Shown here: piece after piece, positions 23,656-32,439 of the stretch | Position numbering within the stretch: position 1 is the stretch's first letter | Layout of the letters: each line of letters opens with the position of its first letter | Assembly: GCA_013152435.1 (NCBI GenBank) | Contig: JAADGJ010000038.1 | Location: forward strand, 1-42,300 | Origin: Chloroflexota bacterium | GTDB taxonomy: Bacteria > Chloroflexota > Anaerolineae > DUEN01 | Length of the DNA: 42,300 nt | Direction: 5' to 3' | The notes under the pieces: model-generated | Database searches by the model: none | Told to the model about the DNA's origin: nothing | Seen by the model: only the letters and a program-made list of their open reading frames with translations | Translations under genes and position numbers: made by a program

Positions 23656-24462
23656 ATGGGGGGAGAGGTGTTAAGCGAATTGTTGTTGCTGCGTGAGGAG
23701 ATCCCGCGTCGCCATTATATGGCGATCAGCACGGTATTCCTGATCGCCTTGTTCGTCATCTGGTGCGTATTGACTTACGGCGGACTGGTGAGCCCCATCT
23801 TTCTCCCCACGCCGACGGCTATCCTGGAGGCTGCCGTAGAGGGGGCTCGGGATGGGTCGCTGTGGGCGGATACCTGGGCCAGCATCTATCGCATTATGGT
23901 CGGCTGGCTCATCTCCACGCTGGTGGCGCTGCCTATCGGCGTCCTCATGGGGAACTTCCGCTTCTTTGAGGCCCTCTTCGAGCCACCCATCGATTTCATC
24001 CGGTACATGCCGGCCGTGGCGTTTGTGCCATTGTCCATCTTATGGGCTGGGGTGGGGGATACGCAGAAGTTCGTGATCCTGTTCATCGGCACCTTCTTCC
24101 AGGAGGTACTGATGATCGCAGATAACGTGAAAAACGTGCCTAAGGACCTCATCAACGTATCTTACACCTTTGGCCTGAGCAAGTGGGAGATCCTGGCCCA
24201 GGTGATCACCCCGTATTCCCTGCCGGGGATCGTGGATACGCTGCGCATCACGTTGGGATGGGCCTGGACCTACCTAGTGGTGGCCGAGCTGGTGGCGGCC
24301 TCCTCGGGGCTGGGATACAGCATCATGCGTGCTCAGCGCTATCTCCAGACCGAGCGGATCATCCTGGGGATCATTGTCATCGGGTTGTTGGGCCTGATCA
24401 CGGACTTCTCCTTCAAGTTTCTGTATCGACGTCTGTTCCCGTGGGTGCGAGGGCGTCATTGA
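23656..24462 (+). CDS. ABC transporter permease (SsuC/TauC-like)
   Basis: A 268-residue inner-membrane permease with about six hydrophobic segments and the EAA-type coupling loop (SYTFGLSKWEILAQVITPYSLPGI) near residue 170-195. It matches the nitrate/sulfonate/taurine permease family and pairs with the binding protein and ATPase either side. The first ATG (23656) has no separate ribosome binding site; GGGGGGAGAGG just after it could serve a TTG about 24 bases further in, so the first few residues are uncertain. Its TGA overlaps the ATG of the ATPase gene by one base, indicating coupled translation. Confidence 0.92.
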   Translation: MGGEVLSELLLLREEIPRRHYMAISTVFLIALFVIWCVLTYGGLVSPIFLPTPTAILEAAVEGARDGSLWADTWASIYRIMVGWLISTLVALPIGVLMGNFRFFEALFEPPIDFIRYMPAVAFVPLSILWAGVGDTQKFVILFIGTFFQEVLMIADNVKNVPKDLINVSYTFGLSKWEILAQVITPYSLPGIVDTLRITLGWAWTYLVVAELVAASSGLGYSIMRAQRYLQTERIILGIIVIGLLGLITDFSFKFLYRRLFPWVRGRH

Positions 24463-25259
24463 TGAGTCGTCCCATCAAGCTGCGTGCGCGAGGGGTCAGA
24501 AAGGTCTTCCATCTGGAACAGGGGCCGCTGGTGGCTCTGGATGGGATCTCGTTGGATGTGGCGGCCAACGAGTTCGTGACCATCGTGGGGACGTCCGGAT
24601 GCGGCAAGTCGACGTTCCTGCACCTGGTGGCGGGCTTGATCCCCCTGACGGATGGGATCATCGAGGTGGACGGGCGACGGATCGATGGGCCGGGCGCCGA
24701 TCGGGGGATGGTCTTCCAGTCCTACACGCTCTTCCCATGGTTGAAGGTCCTGGATAACGTGAAGTTCTCGCTGCGCCGGAGGGGGCTGTCCCGGGCGGAA
24801 CAGGAGGAGATCGCCCGGGAGCATTTGCGCCTGGTGGGACTGGAGGACTTCGCCGATGTGTATCCCAATCAGTTGTCCGGTGGTATGCAGCAGCGGGTGG
24901 CGATCGCCCGGGCGCTGGCGTATAATCCATCCATCCTCTTGATGGACGAGCCTTTCGGCGCGTTGGACGCGCAGACCCGGGGGCTGATGCAGGAACTGTT
25001 GTTGCAGGTGTGGGAACAGAGTAAGACCACGATCCTGTTCGTGACCCACGACATCGACGAGGCGATCTTCCTGGCTGACCGGGTGTATGTGATGACGAAT
25101 CGGCCGGGACGCATCAAGCGGGAGATTGATGTGCCGCTGCCGAGGCCCCGATCGTACGCGATCGAGATGTCGCCCGAGTTTATGCAGATCAAGCGGGAGG
25201 TCGTCGAGCTGATTCGTGAGGAGAGCATGAAATCCATTGCGCCTGTGGAGCGTTTGTGA
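24462..25259 (+). CDS. ABC transporter ATP-binding protein (SsuB/TauB-like)
   Basis: A 265-residue ABC ATPase. All motifs are present: Walker A GTSGCGKST, Q-loop MVFQSYTLFPW, signature LSGGMQQRVAIARAL, Walker B ILLMDEPFGALD and the switch histidine in VTHDIDEA. The FQSYTLFPWLKVLDNV region is typical of the nitrate/taurine importer class. ATG 24462 sits in TGATGA, overlapping the permease stop by one base. It energises the importer made with the two preceding genes and ends 69 bp before rnc. Confidence 0.95.
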   Translation: MSRPIKLRARGVRKVFHLEQGPLVALDGISLDVAANEFVTIVGTSGCGKSTFLHLVAGLIPLTDGIIEVDGRRIDGPGADRGMVFQSYTLFPWLKVLDNVKFSLRRRGLSRAEQEEIAREHLRLVGLEDFADVYPNQLSGGMQQRVAIARALAYNPSILLMDEPFGALDAQTRGLMQELLLQVWEQSKTTILFVTHDIDEAIFLADRVYVMTNRPGRIKREIDVPLPRPRSYAIEMSPEFMQIKREVVELIREESMKSIAPVERL

Positions 25260-25328
25260 TAGCATAAGTCGGGGTATATGATGACAAGAGCTTCTATCCC
25301 CCACAAGATGCGTAAGGGGGGACACCCT

Positions 25329-26135
25329 TTGGCGAAAATCACGGAGACTCTGGAACGGTTCGAGTCGCATACGGGCCTGCACTTCAGCGATAAGACGTTG
25401 CTGCAGCGGGCGTTGACCCATCGGTCGTTCCTGAACGAGAGCCCAGATTTCCCTTTGGCCGACAATGAGCGGCTGGAGTTCCTGGGCGATGCCGTGTTGG
25501 ATTTCCTCGTCGCCGAGTTCCTGTATCACAAGTTCCCGGAGCAGCGTGAGGGGCCGCTTACGAATATGCGGGCGGCGCTGGTGCGTCGGGACACGCTGGC
25601 GCGCTTCGCCCGGCGGATCTCGTTGGGCCAATTCCTGCTCATGGGGCGTGGCGAGGTGGAGTCGGGGGGACGGGATCGGCCGGGCACGTTGTGTGCCGCG
25701 TTCGAGGCGCTGGTGGGAGCGCTCTATCTGGATCAGGGCCTGGAGGCCGTCAAGGATTTCCTTCGCCCCTTCATCGAGCCGGAATTGGATCGTGTGCTTC
25801 AGGAGGCGCTGAACAAGGACGCCAAAAGCCGACTCCAGGAATGGAGCCAGGCGCATTTTCAAGCCACGCCCTATTATCGAACGGTGGACGAGCGCGGCCC
25901 CGATCACGCGAAGGAATTCACCGTGCAGGCTCTGATCAACGGCGTGGTATACGGCGAGGGGGAAGGGCGGAGCAAGCAACTGGCCGCTCAGGCTGCAGCC
26001 CAGGCGGCATTGGACACCTTGGCCCGGCTTCAGGCGGAGGGAAAGCTCCCGATCTCGGTGGACGAGGAGCCAGAGGAGGGCGAGCAGGGCGATCGTTCGC
26101 CTGCCGTTGGCTCATCATCGCATCCCAATCCATGA
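25329..26135 (+). CDS. rnc: Ribonuclease III
   Basis: Double-strand-specific RNase for rRNA and mRNA processing. The catalytic domain has the family signature ERLEFLGDAVLDFLVAEFLY and a later GTLCAAFEALVGALYLD with the second acidic cluster; the C-terminal dsRNA-binding domain runs from DAKSRLQEWSQ to about QAALDTL, followed by an acidic tail. The frame opens at ATG 25278, but TTG 25329 has AAGGGGGG eight bases upstream and starts MAKITETLERF, giving the normal length before LTHRS. ATG 25308 is a third choice. Function is secure; the start is not. Confidence 0.95.
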   Translation: MAKITETLERFESHTGLHFSDKTLLQRALTHRSFLNESPDFPLADNERLEFLGDAVLDFLVAEFLYHKFPEQREGPLTNMRAALVRRDTLARFARRISLGQFLLMGRGEVESGGRDRPGTLCAAFEALVGALYLDQGLEAVKDFLRPFIEPELDRVLQEALNKDAKSRLQEWSQAHFQATPYYRTVDERGPDHAKEFTVQALINGVVYGEGEGRSKQLAAQAAAQAALDTLARLQAEGKLPISVDEEPEEGEQGDRSPAVGSSSHPNP

Positions 26136-26449
26136 TCTGACCGTTCCGTGGAATGCGGCATGGGACCTGCAGGGAAAAAATCAGCCCTTTGTCATGCTTG
26201 GGCTGGCAGGGATCGTGTATCCTTAAGTGCGGGAAATTGTTCGCATGGAGGGGCGTTCTTCGGATAGCCACCGAGCCGCTCCATAGGGAAATCTTCCGGG
26301 CTGGGCGTGATGCATCTTCGGGTTGAGTATACCCGGGACCAAAAGGCGATGGACAGCTTCCTGGATGGGTGTTACATTTTTTCTGTATGCTGGAATGATC
26401 GCGCCCACGGGAGATCGATCGTGATCATGAGTGGCCGAGGGATGGTGAT
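26136..26449. other. Gene-free gap after rnc
   Basis: No gene is supported here. A CAGCCC/GGGCTG hairpin (26182-26205) preceded by AAAAAA on the plus strand would act as an intrinsic terminator only for minus-strand transcripts, and no minus-strand gene ends there. I see no clear promoter for the response regulator at 26450. Confidence 0.4.
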
Positions 26450-26896
26450 ATGGCAGATCGTACGTGGAAGATTCTTTATGTAGAGGACCAGACGGAGATG
26501 ATCGACCTCATCCGGCTGGCGTTGCGTCGGCGTCCCATCGAGGTTCTCGGCGCCACCAGCGCGAAAGAGGCGATCGAGTGCGTGCGAGCCGAACGGCCGG
26601 ATCTGGTGTTGCTGGATTTGATGATGCCCGAAGTCGACGGATGGGCCGTTCATCGTGAGATGCGAGAGGATCCGGAGCTGCGTGATATCCCGATCATCAT
26701 CATCACCGCTCGGGGGAGCCTGGAGGAGCGAGAGAAGGGCTTGCAGACTCCTGGGATCGTTGAGTACATCATCAAGCCGTTTTCCCCTTCCGAGTTGCTG
26801 GTGTGCATTGACCGTGTGTTGACGAACCTGGATCGTGAGGCCACGCAGGGAAACGGGGCCTCTGGCCTGAGTGAGGAGGGTCCGAATGGCTCCTAG
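26450..26896 (+). CDS. Stand-alone response regulator receiver protein
   Basis: A 148-residue protein consisting of a single CheY-like receiver. The acidic pair is in LYVEDQTEM, the phosphorylated Asp in LVLLDLMMPEVDGW, the Thr in IIIITARG and the Lys in YIIKPFSP. There is no output domain, so it either signals by protein contact or serves as a phosphate shuttle. The two-component genes at 38964-42300 are possible but unlinked partners. RBS GAGGGATGG precedes ATG 26450. Its last codons overlap the start of the next gene by 11 bp. Confidence 0.93.
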   Translation: MADRTWKILYVEDQTEMIDLIRLALRRRPIEVLGATSAKEAIECVRAERPDLVLLDLMMPEVDGWAVHREMREDPELRDIPIIIITARGSLEEREKGLQTPGIVEYIIKPFSPSELLVCIDRVLTNLDREATQGNGASGLSEEGPNGS

Positions 26897-27353
26897 CACG
26901 TGGCGAGCTGGCCTCATCGGCGCAGCTTTGGGTGCGTTCTTGGGCCTGATCTCCGTCGTGCCTTTGTTGGGATGCCTGGTCGTCCCACTATCCCTGATTC
27001 TCTACGTCGTGATCGGGATTCTGGCCGCGCTCTGGATGCCGGCCCCGCGTGACGCCGGGCCGGGGGCCGGGGCCGGGGCGGCGGCAGGGGCCTTGGCCGG
27101 TTTGGGATATGGGATTGCCAGCATGATCGCCACACCGTTGGCGTATACACTCATGGGAGGGGCGCAGACGGCCATGCGCAGCCTCCCTCCACAGCTTATG
27201 GAGATGTATCGGCAGGCTGGGCTTGACCCCCAGATGTTCTTCTCCCTCCCCATGGTGACTTTGAGCGCGGGGCTATGTTGCATCAGCAATCTCGTCTTCG
27301 CCGCCATCCTGGGGGCGATCGGGGGAGCGATCGCTGCGGCGGCCAGCTCATAG
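26886..27353 (+). CDS. Small hypothetical membrane protein
   Basis: A 155-residue protein with about four hydrophobic segments separated by a Gly/Ala-rich stretch (GPGAGAGAAAGALAGLGYG) and a short amphipathic loop. No family recognised. ATG 26886 lies inside the end of the response regulator gene and has GAGGAGGG five bases upstream; GTG 26871 is less likely. The overlap implies co-expression with the regulator, and it could be its membrane partner, but nothing in the sequence proves that. Followed by a terminator at 27429-27453. Confidence 0.75.
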   Translation: MAPSTWRAGLIGAALGAFLGLISVVPLLGCLVVPLSLILYVVIGILAALWMPAPRDAGPGAGAGAAAGALAGLGYGIASMIATPLAYTLMGGAQTAMRSLPPQLMEMYRQAGLDPQMFFSLPMVTLSAGLCCISNLVFAAILGAIGGAIAAAASS

Positions 27354-27428
27354 CCGTAATCGGGCTTATCGCACGGCCCCATGGGATCGAGATCGGCCTG
27401 GGAGGGATTGTGTGCTCAACGCTTTCGG

Positions 27429-27453
27429 CGCCGAGCGTCGTCGACGCTCGGCG
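27429..27453 (+). terminator. Intrinsic terminator-like hairpin
   Basis: Perfect 11-bp stem CGCCGAGCGTC/GACGCTCGGCG around a GTC loop, followed by ATTTCTATTCC. It lies 76 bp after the small membrane protein gene and before the VWA lipoprotein gene. The U-tract is broken, so efficiency is uncertain. Confidence 0.65.
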
Positions 27454-27567
27454 ATTTCTATTCCAGCGTAGGGCGGGATCCATTGCGTTGGGAACAAACG
27501 GTTTGCGTCGGTCGTCCCTGGAATGAGCCCACACGGCGTTTCTTCCTAAAGAACGAGGAGGTATCTC

Positions 27568-29145
27568 ATGACTGCACGACCCAGTATCCCCCGCCTGCGC
27601 TGGATCATCGTGGCGATGATCGTATTCACCTTTGCCTGCGCCCCGGCCGGGCTGGCTCCCTCCCCCCAGGAGGAGTGGAGAGAGGCTCCTATGGCTACCC
27701 CCGCCGTTATGGCGAAGGAGGCGATGCCCGAGGCGCCGATGTCCACCGGCGGGACGACCCCACCCAATGCTGAGCCCTATGACGCCACCTTCTTTAAGAC
27801 CTATGGGGTGAATCCCTTCATCGATACGGAGGATGAGCATCTTTCCACGTTCGGCATGGATGTGGATACGGCGTCCTATACCGTCGTACGCCGCTACATC
27901 ACCGATGGGAACCTGCCTCCGCCGGAGGCCATCCGGGTGGAGGAGTTCGTCAACTATTTCAAGCACAACTATCCTGAGCCGGAGGAGGGGGCGTTCGCCA
28001 TCCAACTGGATGCGGCGCCGGCTCCCTTCCGCGGCGAGAGATATCGCCTGATGCGTATCGGCCTGCAGGGGCGTCATATCCCTGCGGAGGATCGCAAGGA
28101 CGCCTCGCTGATCTTCGTCATCGACGTGTCGGGCTCCATGTCCCGTGAGAACCGATTGGGGCTGGTAAAGCGGGCTTTGCGCCTGCTGGTGGATGAGCTG
28201 CGCCCAACCGACGAGGTGGGGATCGTCGTCTACGGATCACGAGCCCAGGTCGTCCTGGAACCCACCTCGGCCTCGAACCGGGATGCCATCATCGCTGCCA
28301 TCGAATCGTTGCAGACCGGCGGATCGACCAACGCCGAGGAGGGGCTGCGATTGGGCTATCAGATGGCGGTCCGCACGTTGGCGGAGGACCGGATCACCCG
28401 GGTGATCCTCTGTTCCGATGGCGTGGCGAACGTGGGACGCACGGGCGCTGAGGGGATCCTGGAGGAGATCCGAGGATACGTGGCAGACGGGGTGACCCTC
28501 TCCACGGTGGGCTTTGGTATGGGCAACTACAACGATGTGCTGATGGAGCAGTTGGCGGACAATGGCAACGGCTCGTATGCCTACGTGGATACGCTGGCGG
28601 AGGCCCGACGCATCTTCGTGGAGAACCTGACGGGCACGCTCCAGGTCATCGCTCAGGATGCCAAGGTGCAGGTCGATTTCAATCCGGAGGTGGTGAGCCG
28701 GTTCCGCCTCCTGGGGTATGAGAATCGCCGTTTGCAGGCGGAGGAGTTTCGGGATGACTCCGTGGATGCGGGCGAGGTCGGTGCGGGGCACAGCGTGACG
28801 GCGCTGTACGAGTTCAAGTTGCATGAGGGGGCCGAGGGACGGGTGGCCACCGTGTTCGTACGGTACCAGGATCCGGATACCGGCGAGGTGACAGAGATCC
28901 AGAAGTCGTTGGACACCTCAGACATCCTGCCGACGTTCGAGGAGGCCCCGATCAGCTTCCAGCTGGATGCAGCCGTGGCCGAGTTCGCTGAGGTGTTGCG
29001 GGAGAGCTACTGGGCCCAGAACACCAAGCTCGAGGATGTGCTGGCGCTGGCCCAGCGGGTGAGTGCGGCCATGCCGGACGACGCCGACGTGACGGAGCTC
29101 GTGTACTTGATCTCGCAGGCCAACCGCTTGGCGGCGCAGGAATAG
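27568..29145 (+). CDS. YfbK-like VWA-domain lipoprotein
   Basis: A 525-residue lipoprotein: signal peptide ending at FTFAC (Cys24), a linker, an N-terminal YfbK-type domain (NPFIDTEDEHLSTFGMDVDTASY, about 82-104), a von Willebrand A domain (about 180-350) and a C-terminal DUF3520-like region. The metal-ion site is complete: Asp186-x-Ser188-x-Ser190 (DVSGS), Thr254 and Asp284. Such proteins bind partners outside the membrane through the metal site; the partner is unknown. ATG 27568 has GAGGAGG upstream. Stands alone, with a repeat copy downstream. Confidence 0.9.
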   Translation: MTARPSIPRLRWIIVAMIVFTFACAPAGLAPSPQEEWREAPMATPAVMAKEAMPEAPMSTGGTTPPNAEPYDATFFKTYGVNPFIDTEDEHLSTFGMDVDTASYTVVRRYITDGNLPPPEAIRVEEFVNYFKHNYPEPEEGAFAIQLDAAPAPFRGERYRLMRIGLQGRHIPAEDRKDASLIFVIDVSGSMSRENRLGLVKRALRLLVDELRPTDEVGIVVYGSRAQVVLEPTSASNRDAIIAAIESLQTGGSTNAEEGLRLGYQMAVRTLAEDRITRVILCSDGVANVGRTGAEGILEEIRGYVADGVTLSTVGFGMGNYNDVLMEQLADNGNGSYAYVDTLAEARRIFVENLTGTLQVIAQDAKVQVDFNPEVVSRFRLLGYENRRLQAEEFRDDSVDAGEVGAGHSVTALYEFKLHEGAEGRVATVFVRYQDPDTGEVTEIQKSLDTSDILPTFEEAPISFQLDAAVAEFAEVLRESYWAQNTKLEDVLALAQRVSAAMPDDADVTELVYLISQANRLAAQE

Positions 29146-29170
29146 CCGGGATCTCACCGGCGCAGACAGG

Positions 29171-29455
29171 TGCAACGCGCCTCTGAGGGTGTGTCTGGGA
29201 AATGCCGTTGCTTTTGCTGTGGGGAGGCCCGAAGGGGCGGAACCCCTCCGGAAAAAGCCTTTCTCCCGCCTTCGACCTGCCTGGCCTCGGTCCGAGTCCT
29301 TCGGGAAGGGCCGAGAAAGGCAGGTGCAGGCCGGAAAAGCAGGGTTTCCGCGGAGGGGAAGCCCCTCCACACCTCCCCCTGTGGAGCTGGCAGTCGAAGG
29401 AGACCCTCAGACACCTTGCCGGTAATTTTCAGACACGCTCTGATGGCGCGTTGCA
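29171..29455 (+). repeat. MITE-like repeat, longest copy (B), within a palindromic flank
   Basis: Core 29182-29443 is bounded by imperfect inverted repeats (left TCTGAGGGTGTGTCTG, right CAGACACGCTCTGA). Immediately outside them TGCAACGCGCC (29171-29181) and GGCGCGTTGCA (29445-29455) form a perfect 11-bp inverted repeat. Inside are a CTTCGGGAAG hairpin region and a CTCCACA/TGTGGAG hairpin module that copies A and C lack. No transposase is encoded. The 434-bp gap 29146-29579 holds nothing else I recognise. Confidence 0.72.
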
Positions 29456-29579
29456 TCTGTTCCCTGACGGAGAGATCAGCTGGTCATTTCGGATTGTGGA
29501 ATAGTGATATTGAGAGAGATAGCCCGGGCAGTGCGTCGCTTCGCACGCGGGTCTCTGGGAATCAGGTGAGTTGTCGGAG

Positions 29580-31025
29580 ATGGCCGTGACCTCGTCCAAT
29601 CCCACATACCATTTCCAGGGTCGCTTTACGCCGGACGACAAGGCGCAGGGCGACTATCGGTACCTCTTCTTCGACGTCCCCCCGGGAGTTCATCGTATCG
29701 ACGTCCGGTACGAGTACGAGGGCCGGGAGGGTGGCGGCAACACGATCGATATCGGCCTGTTTGATTCTCGTGGCGGCAATGTGCACGGGTTCCGGGGATG
29801 GAGCGGGGGGGCTCGTGATCGCTTCACGGTGGCCGAACGGGATGCGACGCCCGGGTATCTGCCCGGCCCGCTTCCCGCCGGCCGCTGGTCCGTGATGCTG
29901 GGGCTGTATAGGATCCAGGAAGCCGGGTGTCGATGGCAGGTCGACGTGTGGCTGTGGGACGATCCGGGCCTCGGCCAGGGCTATCCCACGCTCAGCCTGC
30001 CGGAGGTGGCTGGGCTGGAGAGGGGACACGTGGTCCGGCCGGCGATGGGCGGCGAGGACAGCCCTCGCTGGTTCCGCGGTGATTTCCAATCGCATACGTA
30101 CCATAGCGATGCCTCGGGATCTCCGGGCGGATTGGCCGCCGCTGCAAGGGCACGGGGGCTGGACTTCGTGGCCGTCACCGATCACAACACGGTGAGCCAG
30201 GTGCCGCATCTGCGGACCCTCAGCGGGGACGATCTGCTGCTGATCCCGAGCGTGGAGGTGACCACGTATTACGGCCATGCGAATGTGTGGGGGATCGATC
30301 GATGGTTGGACTTCCGCTGCCGCTCTCGGGACGATGTCGCCCGGGTCATTGAGGAGGCCCATCGGCGGGGACGACTATTCTCCGTGAATCATCCCAAGGA
30401 GGGCGGCCCGCCGTGGGAGTACGGCACGGACCTCCCCTTTGACTGCGTGGAGGTGTGGCAGGCCCCTTGGTTCGTGCGGAACTGGGAGTCTCGCCGCTTT
30501 TGGATGCGCCTGTTGGAGCAGGGGCGACGCGTGGTCGCCGTAGGGGGCAGCGATCGGCACCAGCCGCCCTTCCGAGGCGTCCTGGGGTTCTATGAGGTGG
30601 GTACGCCGACGACCTGGGTGTATGCCGAGGCGCTTGCTCAGGAGACGATCCTGGCGGGCGTTCGTGCCGGTCATGTCTTCATCAGCGAGAGCCCCGCCGG
30701 GCCGAGGATCGAGCTGACGGCTGAGGCGGGTGGACACACGGTCATGATGGGAGATGAGCTGCCGTGCAGGGGAGCGTCGGAGGCGCTCGTGCACGCCCGT
30801 GTGCTTGGGGCCTCTGGCAAGGTGCTCTGGTTGCTGACCCGGTCCGGGTTGGCGGAGGCCGTCCCGATCACGAGCGATGGTTTCGAGTATGCAGCGCGGG
30901 TACCCGTCGATGCGGGCTTCGTGCGGGCTGAGATCGTCTACCCTGAGTCGGAGTGGGGCGATCTCCCAGGCGGCGAGCCGAGGATCGCCGCGCTGGGAAA
31001 CCCGATCTATCTGCGTTCTCAGTGA
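29580..31025 (+). CDS. CehA/McbA-type PHP-fold metallohydrolase
   Basis: A 481-residue protein. Residues 1 to about 155 form a beta-rich domain; the rest is a PHP metal-dependent hydrolase domain. Metal ligands are visible in order: FQSHTYHSDAS, VTDHNTVS, a Glu/His strand (PSVEVTTYYGHANVWG), SVNHPKEGG and GGSDRH. The family cleaves ester, phosphate or carbamate bonds (CehA is a carbaryl hydrolase), but most members have unknown substrates. ATG 29580 has AGGTGAG nine bases upstream; TTG 29571 would be too close to it. No signal peptide. Its last 7 bp overlap the 3' end of the convergent sulfatase gene. Confidence 0.88.
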   Translation: MAVTSSNPTYHFQGRFTPDDKAQGDYRYLFFDVPPGVHRIDVRYEYEGREGGGNTIDIGLFDSRGGNVHGFRGWSGGARDRFTVAERDATPGYLPGPLPAGRWSVMLGLYRIQEAGCRWQVDVWLWDDPGLGQGYPTLSLPEVAGLERGHVVRPAMGGEDSPRWFRGDFQSHTYHSDASGSPGGLAAAARARGLDFVAVTDHNTVSQVPHLRTLSGDDLLLIPSVEVTTYYGHANVWGIDRWLDFRCRSRDDVARVIEEAHRRGRLFSVNHPKEGGPPWEYGTDLPFDCVEVWQAPWFVRNWESRRFWMRLLEQGRRVVAVGGSDRHQPPFRGVLGFYEVGTPTTWVYAEALAQETILAGVRAGHVFISESPAGPRIELTAEAGGHTVMMGDELPCRGASEALVHARVLGASGKVLWLLTRSGLAEAVPITSDGFEYAARVPVDAGFVRAEIVYPESEWGDLPGGEPRIAALGNPIYLRSQ

Positions 31026-32383
31026 TCTGAGCTGTTTGCCCTCTCTCGTAATATCTCCTCCAATGGATCCGGGATGCAATGCCCTTTCATCCGCTGTTCC
31101 TGGATCCACTCCTCCATGAAGTGACTGCATTGCTGGACGATCTCAGGACGCTCGTCGCATATGTTTCGCGTCTGATATGGGTCCTCCACCATGTCGTAGA
31201 GTTCCACCGGCGCGAACGGGTATCCGAAATCGTCGTATGTCCGGATCATCAGATGCGTCTTGGTTCGGACGGCCCGCTGAACGGTGTAGAGCCCGTGATC
31301 CCAGACCAGGTATTCCCGATCGAGACCGGGCTTGCCCTGGATATTGTCTTTGAACGAGAGGCCATCCCAGTCAGCGGGGACGGGGATGGCCAGGAGATCA
31401 CATAGCGTGGGCCCGAAGTCCACATTGTATAAGAAGGCGTCCGATCTCTGATGGGCTGCGGAGACGCCGGGCCATCGGATGATCAAAGGGATCCGGTGGA
31501 TGCATTCATCCGCACACACGTGGTCTGAATAGATGCCGTGTTCGCCAAAGGCGTCTCCGTGGTCTCCAGAGATGATGATGACCGCGTCGTCCAGCACGCC
31601 TTGCCGGTCTAACGCGTCCAGGACGATGCCCATGTGGTGGTCCGTGTAGGCGATGGCGGCATCATAGCCGTTGATCATGTGCTCGAAATCCTCGCGGGAG
31701 GATATGGAGCCGGGCATGAGAGGAAATGGGCTCACGCCATCCGGGAATTGTCCCTGTGCCGTGAACGGCCCGTGGATATTCTGATGGGCTTGAATCGTCT
31801 CCTCGTCCGGCCACGGTTGCTCTACGGGGAATTCCCGGAATCGATCCGCCCAGGAGGCGTCCATCTTATAGCATCGGTGTACGTCCCAGTAGTTGATGTG
31901 GAGGAAGTAGTTCTCTCGGGTGGCGTTGTGCTTTAGCCAGTGGAGCACGGCTTCGTTGACCTCCTCCGCCGTCTCCTGGCCGCCCTTCAGATTGGGCGTG
32001 TGATATTCGCTCCACCCATACATGAACCAGAGCGCGTTGTGTCGGTCGGCGAAGTTCGAGAAGCTGATGGTGTCGTATCCGTGTGCCCTCAGATGGCGCA
32101 TTAGCATCTCGTTTTCCGGCTGAGGGCCGCCATAGGGTCTTGTCCTGATGTAAAATCGGGCTCCAGCGCCGTGATTGGAGATCACGCCGTTGCGGATCCC
32201 AAAGCGGCCGGAGGCCCAGGCCGTCCTGGAGGGGAGGCAGGGCGAGCTCGAGCAGTAGTAGTGTTCAAAGCGTATCCCCTGTTGGGCTATGGCGTCGATG
32301 GTGGGAGACGTGGGCCTCCCGTACCCATAACAGCCCAGATGATCCGGCCGCAGACAGTCGATATCGAAATAGATGATCCTCAT
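31019..32383 (-). CDS. Sulfatase (formylglycine-dependent, cytoplasmic)
   Basis: A 454-residue alkaline phosphatase-superfamily sulfatase. The Cys-type activation motif is CLPSR (Cys49 in SSPCLPSRTA), which must be oxidised to formylglycine by an enzyme not seen here. Metal-site residues lie in YFDIDCLRPDH at the N-terminus and ISGDHGDAFGEHG. The protein begins directly with the first catalytic strand and has no signal peptide, so it should act in the cytoplasm on an imported sulfate ester. It is the last gene of the leftward sugar ABC cassette, 56 bp after the Gfo/Idh gene. Phosphonate monoester hydrolase activity is a possible alternative. Confidence 0.9.
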   Translation of the reverse strand: MRIIYFDIDCLRPDHLGCYGYGRPTSPTIDAIAQQGIRFEHYYCSSSPCLPSRTAWASGRFGIRNGVISNHGAGARFYIRTRPYGGPQPENEMLMRHLRAHGYDTISFSNFADRHNALWFMYGWSEYHTPNLKGGQETAEEVNEAVLHWLKHNATRENYFLHINYWDVHRCYKMDASWADRFREFPVEQPWPDEETIQAHQNIHGPFTAQGQFPDGVSPFPLMPGSISSREDFEHMINGYDAAIAYTDHHMGIVLDALDRQGVLDDAVIIISGDHGDAFGEHGIYSDHVCADECIHRIPLIIRWPGVSAAHQRSDAFLYNVDFGPTLCDLLAIPVPADWDGLSFKDNIQGKPGLDREYLVWDHGLYTVQRAVRTKTHLMIRTYDDFGYPFAPVELYDMVEDPYQTRNICDERPEIVQQCSHFMEEWIQEQRMKGHCIPDPLEEILRERANSSDH

Positions 32384-32439
32384 ACCCGCTTCTCTTTCTA
32401 GACCGGGCTCAATCTTTCAGCACAGGACCCGCTCTCTGC

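Noticed and set aside
24456-25979. 507-residue minus-strand open frame
   Set aside because: Antisense shadow of the ABC ATPase and rnc, both with complete family motifs.
26172-26300. Small plus-strand ORF (about 35 codons) after rnc
   Set aside because: No RBS and no coupling to a neighbour; composition like spacer.
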